Source: an uncultured Coriobacteriaceae bacterium
GTDB lineage: Bacteria > Actinomycetota > Coriobacteriia > Coriobacteriales > Atopobiaceae
DNA: 64,000 bases
Assembly (NCBI GenBank): GCA_902793195.1
Contig: CADBCS010000003.1
Coordinates: 1-64,000 of the forward strand
Reading direction: 5' to 3'
Each line of letters begins with the position of its first letter. Position 1 is the first letter of the stretch. Under the pieces are notes generated by a model, which made no database searches, was not told the origin of the DNA, and was given only the letters and a program-made list of their open reading frames with translations. Position numbers and translations under genes: made by a program. Positions 1 through 8,765 of the stretch are shown here, one piece after another.

Positions 1-2191
1 TGTGCGCCATGGAGTGGTTGACGCCCAGGAAGGCGTTGGCGAACGCCATGCCGGCGAGGCAGCTCGCGTTGGCCATGTGGTCGCGGGCCTCCACGTCGTT
101 GGGATTGTCATAGCAACGCGCCAGATACTTGAACACCAGCTTGCCCGCACGCAGCGCAAGACCATCGGTGTAATCGTTTGCCATAATGGACACATATGCC
201 TCAAGCGAGTGCGTGAGCACGTCCACGCCGGACGCGGAGGTGAGGCCCTTTGGCTGGCTCATCATGTTGTCGGTGTCGACGATTGCCATGTTTGGCATGA
301 GCGCGTAGTCGGCGAGCGGCCACTTGATTCCCGACTCGGCATCGGTGATGATGGCGAACGGCGTGACCTCGGAGCCCGTGCCGGAGCTGGTGGGGATTGC
401 CACGAAGTAGCACTTGGAGCCAAGCTGTGGGTAGGTGTACACGCGCTTGCGGATGTCCATGAAGTCCATGGCCATGTCCTCGAAGGCGGCCTCGGGGTGC
501 TCGTACATGAGCCACATGATCTTGGCCGCGTCCATGGCCGAGCCGCCGCCCACTGCGATGATGGTGTCGGGCTCGAAAGAGGAGATCTGACGGACGCCGT
601 CCCGCGCACATTGCAGTGTGGGATCGGGCTCGACATCGTAGAAGCAGGCGTGGGCTATGCCCATCTTGTCGAGCTTTGCCTCAATCTGCTTGGTAAACCC
701 ACTCTTGTACAGGAAGCTGTCCGTTACGATGAATGCGCGCCTCTTGCCCATGATGGTGCCCAGCTCGTCAAGCGCCACCGCCATGCAACCCTTCTTGAAG
801 TACACCTTCTCCGGTGTGCGGAACCACAGCATGTTCTCTCGTTTCTCTGCAACGGTCTTGATGTTGAGAAGATGAATGGGGCCCACGTTACCCGAAACGG
901 AGTTGCCGCCCCATGAGCCGCAGCCCAGAGTGAGCGACGGTTCCAATGAGAAGTTGTACAGGTCGCCGATGCCGCCCTGCGAGGAGGGTGTGTTCACGAG
1001 GATACGGCAGGTCTTCATGGCCGCGGCATGCCTTGCCATCTTCTCGGTCTCGTTCGTGTCGATGTAGAGCGAGCTCGTGTGACCGTAGCCGCCGTCTGCG
1101 ACCAGTCGCTCTGCCTTGGAGATGGCGTCGTCGAAGTCCGTGGCCTTGTACATGCCCAAGACCGGAGAGAGCTTCTCGTGGGCCATCTCCTCGGAGGGAT
1201 CCACCGACTCCACCTCACCGATGAGGATCTTGGTTGCGGGGGGCACCTCAACGCCCGCGATCTGTGCGATGCGCCATGCGCTCTGACCCACGATGCGCGC
1301 ATTTACGGAGCCGTTTACGATGACCGTCTTGCGAACGCGGTCAAGCTCGTCACCCTTGAGGAAGTAGCAGCCACGTCGCTCGAACTCGGCCCTGGCGGCG
1401 GCATACGCCTCGTCGCCCACCACGGTCACGCTCTGCTCGGAGGCGCAGATCATGCCGTTGTCGAAGGTCTTTGAGTGGATGATGGAGTTGACTGCCATGC
1501 GGATGTCGGCCGTGTCGTCAATGATTACCGGCGTGTTGCCCGGTCCTACGCCCAAGGCTGGCTTGCCCGAGCTGTAGGCAGCCGTCACCATGCCAGGACC
1601 GCCGGTCGCAAGAATGATGTCCGCGGAGCGCATGACCGTGTTTGTGAGCTCGAGCGACGGCACGTCAATCCACGCGATGATGTCTTGCGGGCAACCGGCC
1701 TTCTCGGCGGCATCGCGAATGATGCGCGCGGCCTCGATGGTGCAACCCTTGGCTCGCGGGTGTGGGCTGATTACGATTGCGTTGCGCGTCTTGAGCGCGA
1801 TGAGGCACTTGAAGATGGCCGTTGACGTGGGGTTGGTCGTGGGAATGACCGCCGCGACGATGCCCATGGGCTCTGCTATCTTCTTGATGCCAGCCGCCGC
1901 ATCCTCCTCGATGACGCCGCATGTCTGGGTATGGCGATACTTGTTGTAGATGTACTCGGAGGCATAGTGGTTCTTGATGATCTTGTCCTCCACAAGACCC
2001 ATGCCCGTCTCCTCGACGGCCATCTTCGCAAGCGGAATGCGCGCCTTGTTGGCGGCAAGCGCGGCCTCATAGAAAATCTTGTCCACCTGCTCTTGGGTGA
2101 ACGTCGCAAACTCGGCCTGCGCGACACGCATTCGCCCGATGCGCTCGGTTAGTGCATCGACTGTGTCGATGACGCTTTCAAGCTCAGCCAT
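1..2191 (-). CDS. adhE: Bifunctional acetaldehyde-CoA/alcohol dehydrogenase, C-terminus cut by window edge
   Basis: Cytoplasmic enzyme reducing acetyl-CoA to acetaldehyde and then ethanol with NADH, regenerating NAD+ in fermentation. About 730 codons are visible of the usual 860-890; the 3' end lies left of the window. The N-terminal CoA-acylating aldehyde dehydrogenase domain has the nucleotide-binding stretch GPGNTP and the catalytic Cys in MICASEQS (about residue 249). The C-terminal iron-dependent alcohol dehydrogenase domain begins near residue 450 and shows GGGSAMDAAK and the metal-binding NHSMAH just before the edge. The start ATG at 2191 has AGGAGG 5-10 bases upstream. Perfect inverted repeats lie directly upstream and may be operators. 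Identification is firm. Confidence 0.96.
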   Translation of the reverse strand, partial: MAELESVIDTVDALTERIGRMRVAQAEFATFTQEQVDKIFYEAALAANKARIPLAKMAVEETGMGLVEDKIIKNHYASEYIYNKYRHTQTCGVIEEDAAAGIKKIAEPMGIVAAVIPTTNPTSTAIFKCLIALKTRNAIVISPHPRAKGCTIEAARIIRDAAEKAGCPQDIIAWIDVPSLELTNTVMRSADIILATGGPGMVTAAYSSGKPALGVGPGNTPVIIDDTADIRMAVNSIIHSKTFDNGMICASEQSVTVVGDEAYAAARAEFERRGCYFLKGDELDRVRKTVIVNGSVNARIVGQSAWRIAQIAGVEVPPATKILIGEVESVDPSEEMAHEKLSPVLGMYKATDFDDAISKAERLVADGGYGHTSSLYIDTNETEKMARHAAAMKTCRILVNTPSSQGGIGDLYNFSLEPSLTLGCGSWGGNSVSGNVGPIHLLNIKTVAEKRENMLWFRTPEKVYFKKGCMAVALDELGTIMGKRRAFIVTDSFLYKSGFTKQIEAKLDKMGIAHACFYDVEPDPTLQCARDGVRQISSFEPDTIIAVGGGSAMDAAKIMWLMYEHPEAAFEDMAMDFMDIRKRVYTYPQLGSKCYFVAIPTSSGTGSEVTPFAIITDAESGIKWPLADYALMPNMAIVDTDNMMSQPKGLTSASGVDVLTHSLEAYVSIMANDYTDGLALRAGKLVFKYLARCYDNPNDVEARDHMANASCLAGMAFANAFLGVNHSMAH

Positions 2192-2205
2192 TGCTCCTCC
2201 TTTGA

Positions 2206-2220
2206 TGTATGCAGCATACA
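2206..2220. promoter_or_regulatory. 15-bp inverted repeat upstream of adhE, possible operator
   Basis: TGTATGC-A-GCATACA is a perfect 7+1+7 inverted repeat centred at 2213. It ends 15 bases before the adhE ATG, just upstream of the Shine-Dalgarno, where a repressor would block early transcription. It is not a Rex or CcpA consensus, so no regulator is proposed. Confidence 0.4.
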
Positions 2221-2236
2221 AGTAAGGATAGATTAG

Positions 2237-2252
2237 CCAATGAGACCATTGG
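2237..2252. promoter_or_regulatory. 16-bp inverted repeat upstream of adhE
   Basis: CCAATG-AGAC-CATTGG is a perfect 6+4+6 inverted repeat 46-61 bases upstream of the adhE start, with a second shorter repeat (ATGAG...CTCAT, 2240-2258) interleaved. It may be an operator or part of a leader hairpin. No convincing -35/-10 pair was found in the 104 bases between adhE and the upstream stop codon. Confidence 0.3.
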
Positions 2253-2295
2253 GCTCATGGTCCGTGGCGCGATTCCGTCAAATAAGCATCGGCTG

Positions 2296-2661
2296 TTACA
2301 GCATGTGCTCCAGCCACATAACGGCCTTTCGCGAATCCTCGTCGCCGCACGAGATCGCGTGCCACTCCCCCGCAGCCTTGTACCAGATGATCGGGCCAAA
2401 CCCGCTCGTCAGGGTATGCGATGCCATCTTGAATAGGGGATCGCATGTGAGACCGGGATAGCGCACCTCCTCGACGCGTGGATGACATCGCGCATAGTTG
2501 GCGACGACCTGCGCCACATCCGAAACCTTGCGCCATCTCTTCGTGCCCATGGTGCCGGCCAAGCGCGACAGGCTTGCGAGCACGTCGTCGTTATATGTAA
2601 GGGAGTGCCCCCCGCACCCGAGGGGCACTCCCTTCCAATCATTGCCTTGGAGTCTATCCAC
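2296..2661 (-). CDS. Short C-terminal domain of a Cys/Met-metabolism PLP enzyme, stand-alone or remnant
   Basis: The frame resembles only the last quarter of cystathionine gamma-synthase/methionine gamma-lyase proteins: a helix followed by HPRVEEVRYPGL and a GFGP strand. The PLP-lysine domain is absent, so it cannot catalyse transamination or elimination by itself. The start is unclear. The longest frame opens with GTG at 2661 and overlaps the thrS stop by 8 bases, but its first 20 codons are the thrS terminator hairpin. Similarity starts near 2585, with GTG at 2583 and ATG at 2550 as other starts, none with a good ribosome-binding site. It may be a pseudogene fragment or a small lineage-specific protein. 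Confidence 0.45.
   Translation of the reverse strand: MDRLQGNDWKGVPLGCGGHSLTYNDDVLASLSRLAGTMGTKRWRKVSDVAQVVANYARCHPRVEEVRYPGLTCDPLFKMASHTLTSGFGPIIWYKAAGEWHAISCGDEDSRKAVMWLEHML
2600..2632 (-). terminator. Hairpin terminator after thrS
   Basis: GGGAGTGCCCC (2601-2611) pairs perfectly with GGGGCACTCCC (2622-2632), an 11-bp GC-rich stem with a 10-base loop. It lies 22 bases beyond the thrS stop on the minus strand and is followed by an A/T-rich stretch rather than a pure U run. Confidence 0.6.
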
Positions 2662-4420
2662 GACGCTCGGAAATCTCGGCAGTGATGGAGTTCACAAACT
2701 CCTCGAGAGAGGTCTGGTGCGTCTCGTTCGTGCGGTCACGTACGCTGATGTTTCCGGCCTCCTTCTCCTTCTCGCCCAAGATGAGCATATATGGAACGCG
2801 GTCGATGGCTCGCGCCTCGCGGATCTTGTAGCCAATCTTCTCATCGCGCATGTCGACCTTCACGCGCACTCCCGCAGCCTTGAGCACGCCACCCACCTTG
2901 GAAGCGTAGTCACGGGTCTTCTCGGAAACGGGCAGTACCTTAACCTGACAGGGGCTGAGCCACGTGGGGAACTTGCCGGCGTACTGCTCGGTAAGCATGC
3001 CGATAAAGCGCTCGAAGCTACCAAAGCCGGCACGGTGAATCATGATGGGCCGCTGTTTGGAGCCATCGGATGCCACATACTCGAGCTCGAAGTTCTGTGG
3101 CAGCTGGAAGTCGAGCTGGATGGTGCCGCACTGCCAGGTACGGCCAAGGCAGTCCTGCAGGTGGAAGTCGATCTTAGGTCCATAGAAGGCTCCGTCGCCC
3201 TCGTTCACTATGTAGTCGGCACCCATGGAGTCAAGCGCCTCCTTGAGGCCCGCCTCCGCACGCTCCCAGTCCTCGTCGGAACCCATTGAGTCCTCGGGCC
3301 GCGTGGAAAGCTCGATGTGGTATGGGAAACCGAACTGCTCGTAGTAGGCAGTGATGAGGTGTGCAGTATCGGTGACTTGCTCGGTAATCTGTTCTGGCGT
3401 CACAAAGAGATGGGCATCATCCTGAGTGAAGGACCGCACGCGGAACAGGCCGTGGAGCGCACCGCGCATCTCGTGACGGTGATCGAGGCCGGCCTCGGCT
3501 AGCTTGAGCGGCAGGTCGCGATAGCTACGGGGGCGACTCTTGTAGATGAGGCAGGCACCCGGACAGTTCATCGGTTTTACGGCGTAGTCCTCGTCATCGA
3601 TGACCGTCGTATACATGTTCTCCTTGTAGTGATCCCAGTGGCCACTGGTCTCCCAAAGCTTGCGCGAGAGGATGATGGGCGTGTTGACCTCGTCGTAGTT
3701 GTAGGCGTTCTGCATGTCGTGCCAGTAGTCCATGAGCGCGTTCTTCAGGCGCATGCCGTTGGGCAGCCAGAAGGGGAAGCCTGGACCCTCCTCGGCAAAC
3801 ATGAAGAGTTCCATTTCCTGACCGATACGACGATGGTCGCGCTTCTTGGCCTCCTCGAGAAGACGCTCGTACTCGGCGAGCTCGTTCTTCGAGCGGAACG
3901 CCACACCGTTAATGCGGGTGAGCATCTTGTTCTTGGCATCGTTCTTCCAATAGGCCCCCGAGACGCCCGTGAGCTTGAACGCCTTGAGCGCCTTTGTGTA
4001 CATGAGGTGCGGTCCAACACACATGTCGACGTACTCGCCTTGCTTGTAGAAGGTAATGCGCGCATCCTCCGCAAGGTCGCCGATGTGCTCCACCTTATAC
4101 TTCTCGCCACGTTCGCGCATGTGCTCGACGGCCTGTTCCCGTGGCAGCTCGTAGGTTTCGAACTTGAGGTTCTCCTTGCATATCTTGCGCATCTCGGCCT
4201 CGATGGCAGGGAAATCCTCCTCGCTTATCTTAACTCCGTCCGGCAAGTCTATGTCGTAGTAGAACCCGTGCTCGGTTGCGGGGCCATAACCAAAGTCAGC
4301 CTCGGGGTACAGACGCTTGATGGCTTGTGCCAAGATGTGCGATGCGCTGTGGCGAATGACGTGCAGTTCCTCAGCCTCATCGATGGTATCGACGTGACCG
4401 TCATTGAACAATACCTTCAT
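2654..4420 (-). CDS. thrS: Threonine--tRNA ligase, form lacking the TGS domain
   Basis: Charges tRNA-Thr in the cytoplasm. The protein has 588 residues against about 640 usually, because the roughly 60-residue N-terminal TGS domain is missing and the editing domain starts almost at once (HSASH, the HxxxH motif, near residue 25). The second editing element CVGPH is present. The class II catalytic core shows the zinc ligands in MNCPG, LHGLFRVRSFTQDDAH and MIHRAGFGS, and an anticodon-binding domain follows. The start ATG at 4420 is chosen because GGAGGAGATATAC precedes it; an earlier in-frame ATG at 4435 lies within that ribosome-binding site. The gene is monocistronic, with hairpins on both sides. 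Confidence 0.95.
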   Translation of the reverse strand: MKVLFNDGHVDTIDEAEELHVIRHSASHILAQAIKRLYPEADFGYGPATEHGFYYDIDLPDGVKISEEDFPAIEAEMRKICKENLKFETYELPREQAVEHMRERGEKYKVEHIGDLAEDARITFYKQGEYVDMCVGPHLMYTKALKAFKLTGVSGAYWKNDAKNKMLTRINGVAFRSKNELAEYERLLEEAKKRDHRRIGQEMELFMFAEEGPGFPFWLPNGMRLKNALMDYWHDMQNAYNYDEVNTPIILSRKLWETSGHWDHYKENMYTTVIDDEDYAVKPMNCPGACLIYKSRPRSYRDLPLKLAEAGLDHRHEMRGALHGLFRVRSFTQDDAHLFVTPEQITEQVTDTAHLITAYYEQFGFPYHIELSTRPEDSMGSDEDWERAEAGLKEALDSMGADYIVNEGDGAFYGPKIDFHLQDCLGRTWQCGTIQLDFQLPQNFELEYVASDGSKQRPIMIHRAGFGSFERFIGMLTEQYAGKFPTWLSPCQVKVLPVSEKTRDYASKVGGVLKAAGVRVKVDMRDEKIGYKIREARAIDRVPYMLILGEKEKEAGNISVRDRTNETHQTSLEEFVNSITAEISERRG

Positions 4421-4532
4421 GTATATCTCCTCCATAAGTCGAACTCAGCTAGCATACCGCAAGTTGACCCCTAAGGTTTAGCCGCGTTGGACATTTTGGC
4501 AACAAACTCCCGTCTCGGTCCCATCAAATGGC

Positions 4533-4579
4533 GGTAACCCCCAATGATTGCCGCAGATGGCATATCAATGGGGGTTACC
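4533..4579. terminator. Strong hairpin between the C1 protease gene and thrS
   Basis: GGTAACCCCCA pairs with TGGGGGTTACC over 11 bp, then one mismatch and four more pairs (4533-4548 with 4564-4579). It begins 23 bases after the protease stop on the minus strand. Neither side carries a clear U run, so termination efficiency is uncertain. Confidence 0.55.
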
Positions 4580-4602
4580 ACCTCGATGGGTCTGCTAAGC
4601 CT

Positions 4603-7515
4603 CTAGCTGCGGCAGGCTGGCTTCGAGGCGTCGTAGCCCGAGGGCACGGCGCCCTTGGGCAGCACCTGCACGTCTATGGCCTCGGAGCGCTTGGAGAGCC
4701 CCGTGGTGCCAGCGTCCTCGCCGTCGTGGGTCCAGCCGAGCCAGCCGTAGGACTGGCTGTGCACGCGATACCACACGCTCATGTGGTTCGCAAGCTCTCC
4801 GGTGAGACTCACCCGAACCGCCTCGATACGCTTGGACTGGCCTGTGGTACCGCACACCTTGCCGTCCGCCTGCTCGGAGACCCAGCCCTTGCCCTGCACG
4901 TGCGCCTGGTAGGAGATGCCGCCGGCCCAAGGTTGACCGGAGAGTTTGAGCGAGAAAGCCTCTATGCGCCTGGACTGGCCCGTGGTGCCAAGCCTCAGGG
5001 CGCTTGCGGTCGGCTGCTCGCCCGCCGGCAGGACTTGCACCTGGTAGGCCTCGACGCGGCGCGCGAGTCCTGCGGTGCCTGCCGGCTCGCCGTCCTTCGC
5101 CCAGCCGAGCCAGCCGCTCTTCTGGCTGTGCACGCGGTACCACACCGAGTAGCGGTCGGCCATGTCGCCAGTCAGGCGCACCTGCAGGGCCTCGACGCGC
5201 TTACCCTTGCCGGTGGTGCCGCTGGTCGCGCCGTCTGCGGCCCAGGACTTCTCCCAGCCCTTGCCCTGCACGTGGCTGCGGTACTCTATCGAGCCGTTAA
5301 AGGGCGCGCCCTCGAGCTTCATCTCGATGGCTTCGATGCGCTTGGATTGGCCGGTGGTGCCGCTCTGATCGCCGTCGTGATACCACTGCTGCTCCCAGCC
5401 GTAGGACTGCACGTGCGAGTGGTAGGCAACCGTGGCGTCCTGCACTTCGGCGGCTGTCGTGTACAACTTGATGGAGAAGTTGTCGATGGGGAACTGATCG
5501 ATAAACGTGTCGCCAGGCAGCGGAGTGCCGTCGTCATCCGCCTCCATCTTCCCGAGTCCGGCAATGTACGTGCTCCAGTCGGTCCACTGGCCATCCTTGT
5601 ACAAGAAGCTCTCGCCCGCGTTCACGACCGCCTTGCTGTAGGCTGTGGGATTGACGCCACGCTTTACGACATAGTCGACGATCGCCTTCGAAATGCCCTT
5701 GTTCGCCGAGAAGCTGTATTCGCGCTTACCACTTTCGCCCAACGTCGATGCTGTGGAGACGACGGAGATCTTCTTGCCCGCGCGGACGGTGAGAGGGGTC
5801 TCTAGCGCAAGGCGATGGAAGCCGGCATACAGGAAGTTCTTCGAAGTCCTGCAGAGCAGCATGCCGTCGGTCGGGTTCGTGGCGCCGTCGTTCAATTGGT
5901 AGATGGCGAAGGTCACGCGCTGGTTCTCTTCGGCCGTGCGCGTCGACACCGCTTGGACCGAGATGTCCTGCGGAGCCTCAAAGACGTTTGCCGTGCTCAT
6001 GACGTCGGTTGTGGGCCCCTCGGTGTAGAAGCTGTTGAGCGTAGCCATGTAGTCGTGCTGCAACACGTCGAAGTCGCTGGAATCCGCAAGCAGATTTGCA
6101 GAGAACTCCATCGTCTCGGGCTGCTCGATCGTCTTGTCGTAGTACGAGAGGTAGAAGTAACCGGTGGCCTTGCCGCTCGCGTCGCGGATGCCATACGTGC
6201 CACCCTGAGCCAAGTGGCCGAGGTCGTCTTCCATGCGATCCGTCTCGGATCCCCAGCTGTTCTTTACGATCCAGGCACCGTCTTTGGGCGGGACAGTCTT
6301 ACCTGAAGCATCATCATCTACGATCGGGTTATTGTTATTGTCCAACTCGAGTACGTAGTTATTCTTGTCATCCTTAATCCAGTTGCCCTTATCGTCTGTC
6401 GCCCTCTTATATACGGTGTGCATAAAGTTATCACGAGAAAAACCGTCGTCCCAGCCGACAATGGTGACGGCATGATCGATGGGCACGGACTCGAAGGTGT
6501 ACTGTGACCATTCATCGCGGTTCATGTACCTCGTGTCAGCGGACTGGCCAGGCGTCGCCGCGTCTGACTTGTACGCTATGGAGACGGCATGGCCGTTGAC
6601 CAGCTCCTGCTTCATGGCGTCGATGCTGGCTTGGTTTGGTTCGCCTACACCCTTTTCGATCCAGTAATCTGGCAGTACGTTACCGTCCTGCAGCGTCAGG
6701 GCGGGCGTCAGCGTGCGGTTAGAGTTTCCGGCCTCGTCCGTCTCGGGAATCGACCAGTCGTCGCCTCTGCCGTAGAAGCCCTCGTTGTACATCTCGCGAA
6801 CTTCTTCGACGACATCTGCAACTACTTCGTCGTAGGTCTTCCCTTTGTCCTTTGCCTCAGCCTCGAGCTTTGCTTTTTGTTCCTCGTAGCTTATACCATT
6901 CATGGATGCGATGGTTTCAATCGCATTATTCTCAGGGTCCTTCTCAAATTCCTCGTAGGACATGATGAGCTTGGGCCCGGCCCACTTCGCGTTTGCCCCT
7001 CTGTAGGGGAACATGCTCTCCGTATGGGGACCTACACCCTGCGCGAACACGGTGGTGATGTACATGGGCAGGCCACCGGCGTAATACGCCGCGTCGCGTG
7101 CGCCGTTTGTCGTATACAAGCCCTCGCCCGCTTGCGTGGGGTCGTCGATTTCGGTAACGGGGTGCAGCGCATACCATGCGAGATGCTTCTCGGAGAGGTC
7201 GAGCGAAGTCTCGTCATACGTGCTGCCGTAGGCCGAGAGCATCGAGGACTCGGCAGCGGCGATGCCGGCGAATGCCCAGCAGGTGTTCCATGGGGTCTGC
7301 TGCTTGACCGGCGTCACCAAGCCGTCGTTGCGCAGGTCGTACGTTAGCGGCAGACTTGCCTGCGCCTGAAGCCCCTCGCCCTCGTCTCCACCGTCGTCGA
7401 CGGCCCACTCCGGCACGTCTTCGTTTGCCAATGTCGGTATTGGCACAGCGAACGCCATGGCGCCCGCGAGTAGCCCGCACAGCAACTTGCGGCCAAACGT
7501 ACTCGGTCTTTTCAT
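4603..7515 (-). CDS. Secreted C1 (papain-family) cysteine protease with lectin-like domain and ChW repeats
   Basis: The 970-residue exoprotein has a signal peptide (lysine/arginine start, hydrophobic core, likely cleavage after Ala30 in PTLA-NE). The protease domain carries the oxyanion Gln in KQQ, catalytic Cys79 (NTCWAF), His348 (IDHAVTIVGW) and Asn419 (VKNSWG), so it should be active. A beta-rich lectin-like domain covers about 470-640. From about 695 to the end are five full ChW repeats (pattern HVQxxGW...GTTGQSKRIEA) and one half repeat missing its front part. ChW repeats are thought to bind cell-surface or carbohydrate ligands. The start at 7515 is preceded by AAGGGGGAAGGG; the frame extends 18 codons further upstream. 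The substrate is unknown. Confidence 0.88.
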   Translation of the reverse strand: MKRPSTFGRKLLCGLLAGAMAFAVPIPTLANEDVPEWAVDDGGDEGEGLQAQASLPLTYDLRNDGLVTPVKQQTPWNTCWAFAGIAAAESSMLSAYGSTYDETSLDLSEKHLAWYALHPVTEIDDPTQAGEGLYTTNGARDAAYYAGGLPMYITTVFAQGVGPHTESMFPYRGANAKWAGPKLIMSYEEFEKDPENNAIETIASMNGISYEEQKAKLEAEAKDKGKTYDEVVADVVEEVREMYNEGFYGRGDDWSIPETDEAGNSNRTLTPALTLQDGNVLPDYWIEKGVGEPNQASIDAMKQELVNGHAVSIAYKSDAATPGQSADTRYMNRDEWSQYTFESVPIDHAVTIVGWDDGFSRDNFMHTVYKRATDDKGNWIKDDKNNYVLELDNNNNPIVDDDASGKTVPPKDGAWIVKNSWGSETDRMEDDLGHLAQGGTYGIRDASGKATGYFYLSYYDKTIEQPETMEFSANLLADSSDFDVLQHDYMATLNSFYTEGPTTDVMSTANVFEAPQDISVQAVSTRTAEENQRVTFAIYQLNDGATNPTDGMLLCRTSKNFLYAGFHRLALETPLTVRAGKKISVVSTASTLGESGKREYSFSANKGISKAIVDYVVKRGVNPTAYSKAVVNAGESFLYKDGQWTDWSTYIAGLGKMEADDDGTPLPGDTFIDQFPIDNFSIKLYTTAAEVQDATVAYHSHVQSYGWEQQWYHDGDQSGTTGQSKRIEAIEMKLEGAPFNGSIEYRSHVQGKGWEKSWAADGATSGTTGKGKRVEALQVRLTGDMADRYSVWYRVHSQKSGWLGWAKDGEPAGTAGLARRVEAYQVQVLPAGEQPTASALRLGTTGQSRRIEAFSLKLSGQPWAGGISYQAHVQGKGWVSEQADGKVCGTTGQSKRIEAVRVSLTGELANHMSVWYRVHSQSYGWLGWTHDGEDAGTTGLSKRSEAIDVQVLPKGAVPSGYDASKPACRS

Positions 7516-7712
7516 CCCTTCCCCCTTCTTCGATTCATGCTCATTTAAACCATGTTTGAGCTTCCGCATGGTAAGTATACAGAAATAATCTTGGTGGCGC
7601 GCGAAGGTCAGGAGACGTACTTTGTCCTGCTCATTGAGCCCGTGAACGGTAGCCCGGCGTTATACTAGCAATACCATAATACGCGATACGCACCGTCGCT
7701 AAGGAGGACGCC

Positions 7713-8756
7713 ATGAGCACGAACCACCGCATTACCGGGAGTGGACCTCTGCTGGACGAGCATGGCCGCCTGCGGGAGGCGGGCTATGCGCTACGACCTC
7801 CCTTTGAGTATGCGCACGACCGCATCGCCGCCCACCGCATACGCATAAAGGACTGGGACTACTACCTGGTGCAGGACGCGGAGTATGCCGTGGCCCTCAC
7901 CTTCTCGGACCTCGGCTACATCGGCCTCATATCGGCAAGCGTCATGCACTTCCCCACCCGCACCTTTAAGACCACGAGCGAGCTCGTGCTTTTGCCCCTC
8001 GGCCGCATGGGGCTGCCCACCAGCTCGAGCAAGGGTGACGTGCGGTGGGCCAACCGGCGTTGCCGCGTGTCGTATGCGCATGTGCCGGGCGGGCGCAGAC
8101 TCTCGTTCTTTATGGCTCGCTTCGACGGGGACCAGGACCTCGACGTTGAGCTGTACCTCGACCAGGCGCCCAGGGACTCCATGGTCATCTGCACGCCGTG
8201 GGCCGAAAACCCCAAGGCCTTCTACTACAACCAAAAGACGTTGGGCATGCGTGCTCGCGGCGGCTTTCGGCGCGGATCCGAGTTCCACGAGTTTGTGGCA
8301 GACGAGGCGCTGGGCCTCCTCGATTGGGGCCGGGGCGTGTGGACCTACGACAATGTGTGGTATTGGGCGGCTGCGCAGGGGCACGTGGACGGTCATGTCC
8401 TCGGGCTCAATCTGGGATACGGATTTGGCGACACCTCGGCCGCGAGCGAGAACATGGTCTTCGTTGACGGCATCGCCCACAAGCTCGGTCGCGTTGACTT
8501 TGGCATTCCCACAAAAGACGACGGAACCTACGACTACCTAAAACCATGGCACATAACCGACGACGAGAACAGGCTCGACCTCGTGTTCGACACGCACATC
8601 GACCGACAGGACAACATCAACGTACTGTCCGTCGTTCGCAGTGTGCAGCACCAGGTATTTGGCAAGCTGAGTGGCCATGTCACCCTTGACGACGGTTCCG
8701 TGTTGGCCGTCGAGGGCCTTAGCGGCTCCGCCGAGCACATTCACAATCGGTATTGA
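7713..8756 (+). CDS. DUF2804 family protein
   Basis: A 347-residue cytoplasmic-looking protein that matches DUF2804 along its length, beginning with the family-type stretch TGSGPLLDEHGRLREAGYA. No signal peptide, membrane segment or catalytic motif is evident. It is rich in aromatic residues and Asp/Gly turns, which suggests a beta-sandwich. AAGGAGG sits 6 bases before the ATG. The HD-domain gene follows 9 bases downstream and is probably co-transcribed. The biochemical function of DUF2804 is not established. Confidence 0.8.
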   Translation: MSTNHRITGSGPLLDEHGRLREAGYALRPPFEYAHDRIAAHRIRIKDWDYYLVQDAEYAVALTFSDLGYIGLISASVMHFPTRTFKTTSELVLLPLGRMGLPTSSSKGDVRWANRRCRVSYAHVPGGRRLSFFMARFDGDQDLDVELYLDQAPRDSMVICTPWAENPKAFYYNQKTLGMRARGGFRRGSEFHEFVADEALGLLDWGRGVWTYDNVWYWAAAQGHVDGHVLGLNLGYGFGDTSAASENMVFVDGIAHKLGRVDFGIPTKDDGTYDYLKPWHITDDENRLDLVFDTHIDRQDNINVLSVVRSVQHQVFGKLSGHVTLDDGSVLAVEGLSGSAEHIHNRY

Positions 8757-8765
8757 TGACCCAAC

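Noticed and set aside
2..916. 304-codon plus-strand frame at the left edge
   Set aside because: It is the antisense of adhE, which is clearly coding on the minus strand with conserved motifs.
4528..5805. 425-codon open frame on the plus strand
   Set aside because: It lies opposite the ChW repeats of the C1 protease; its apparent internal repeats mirror that gene.
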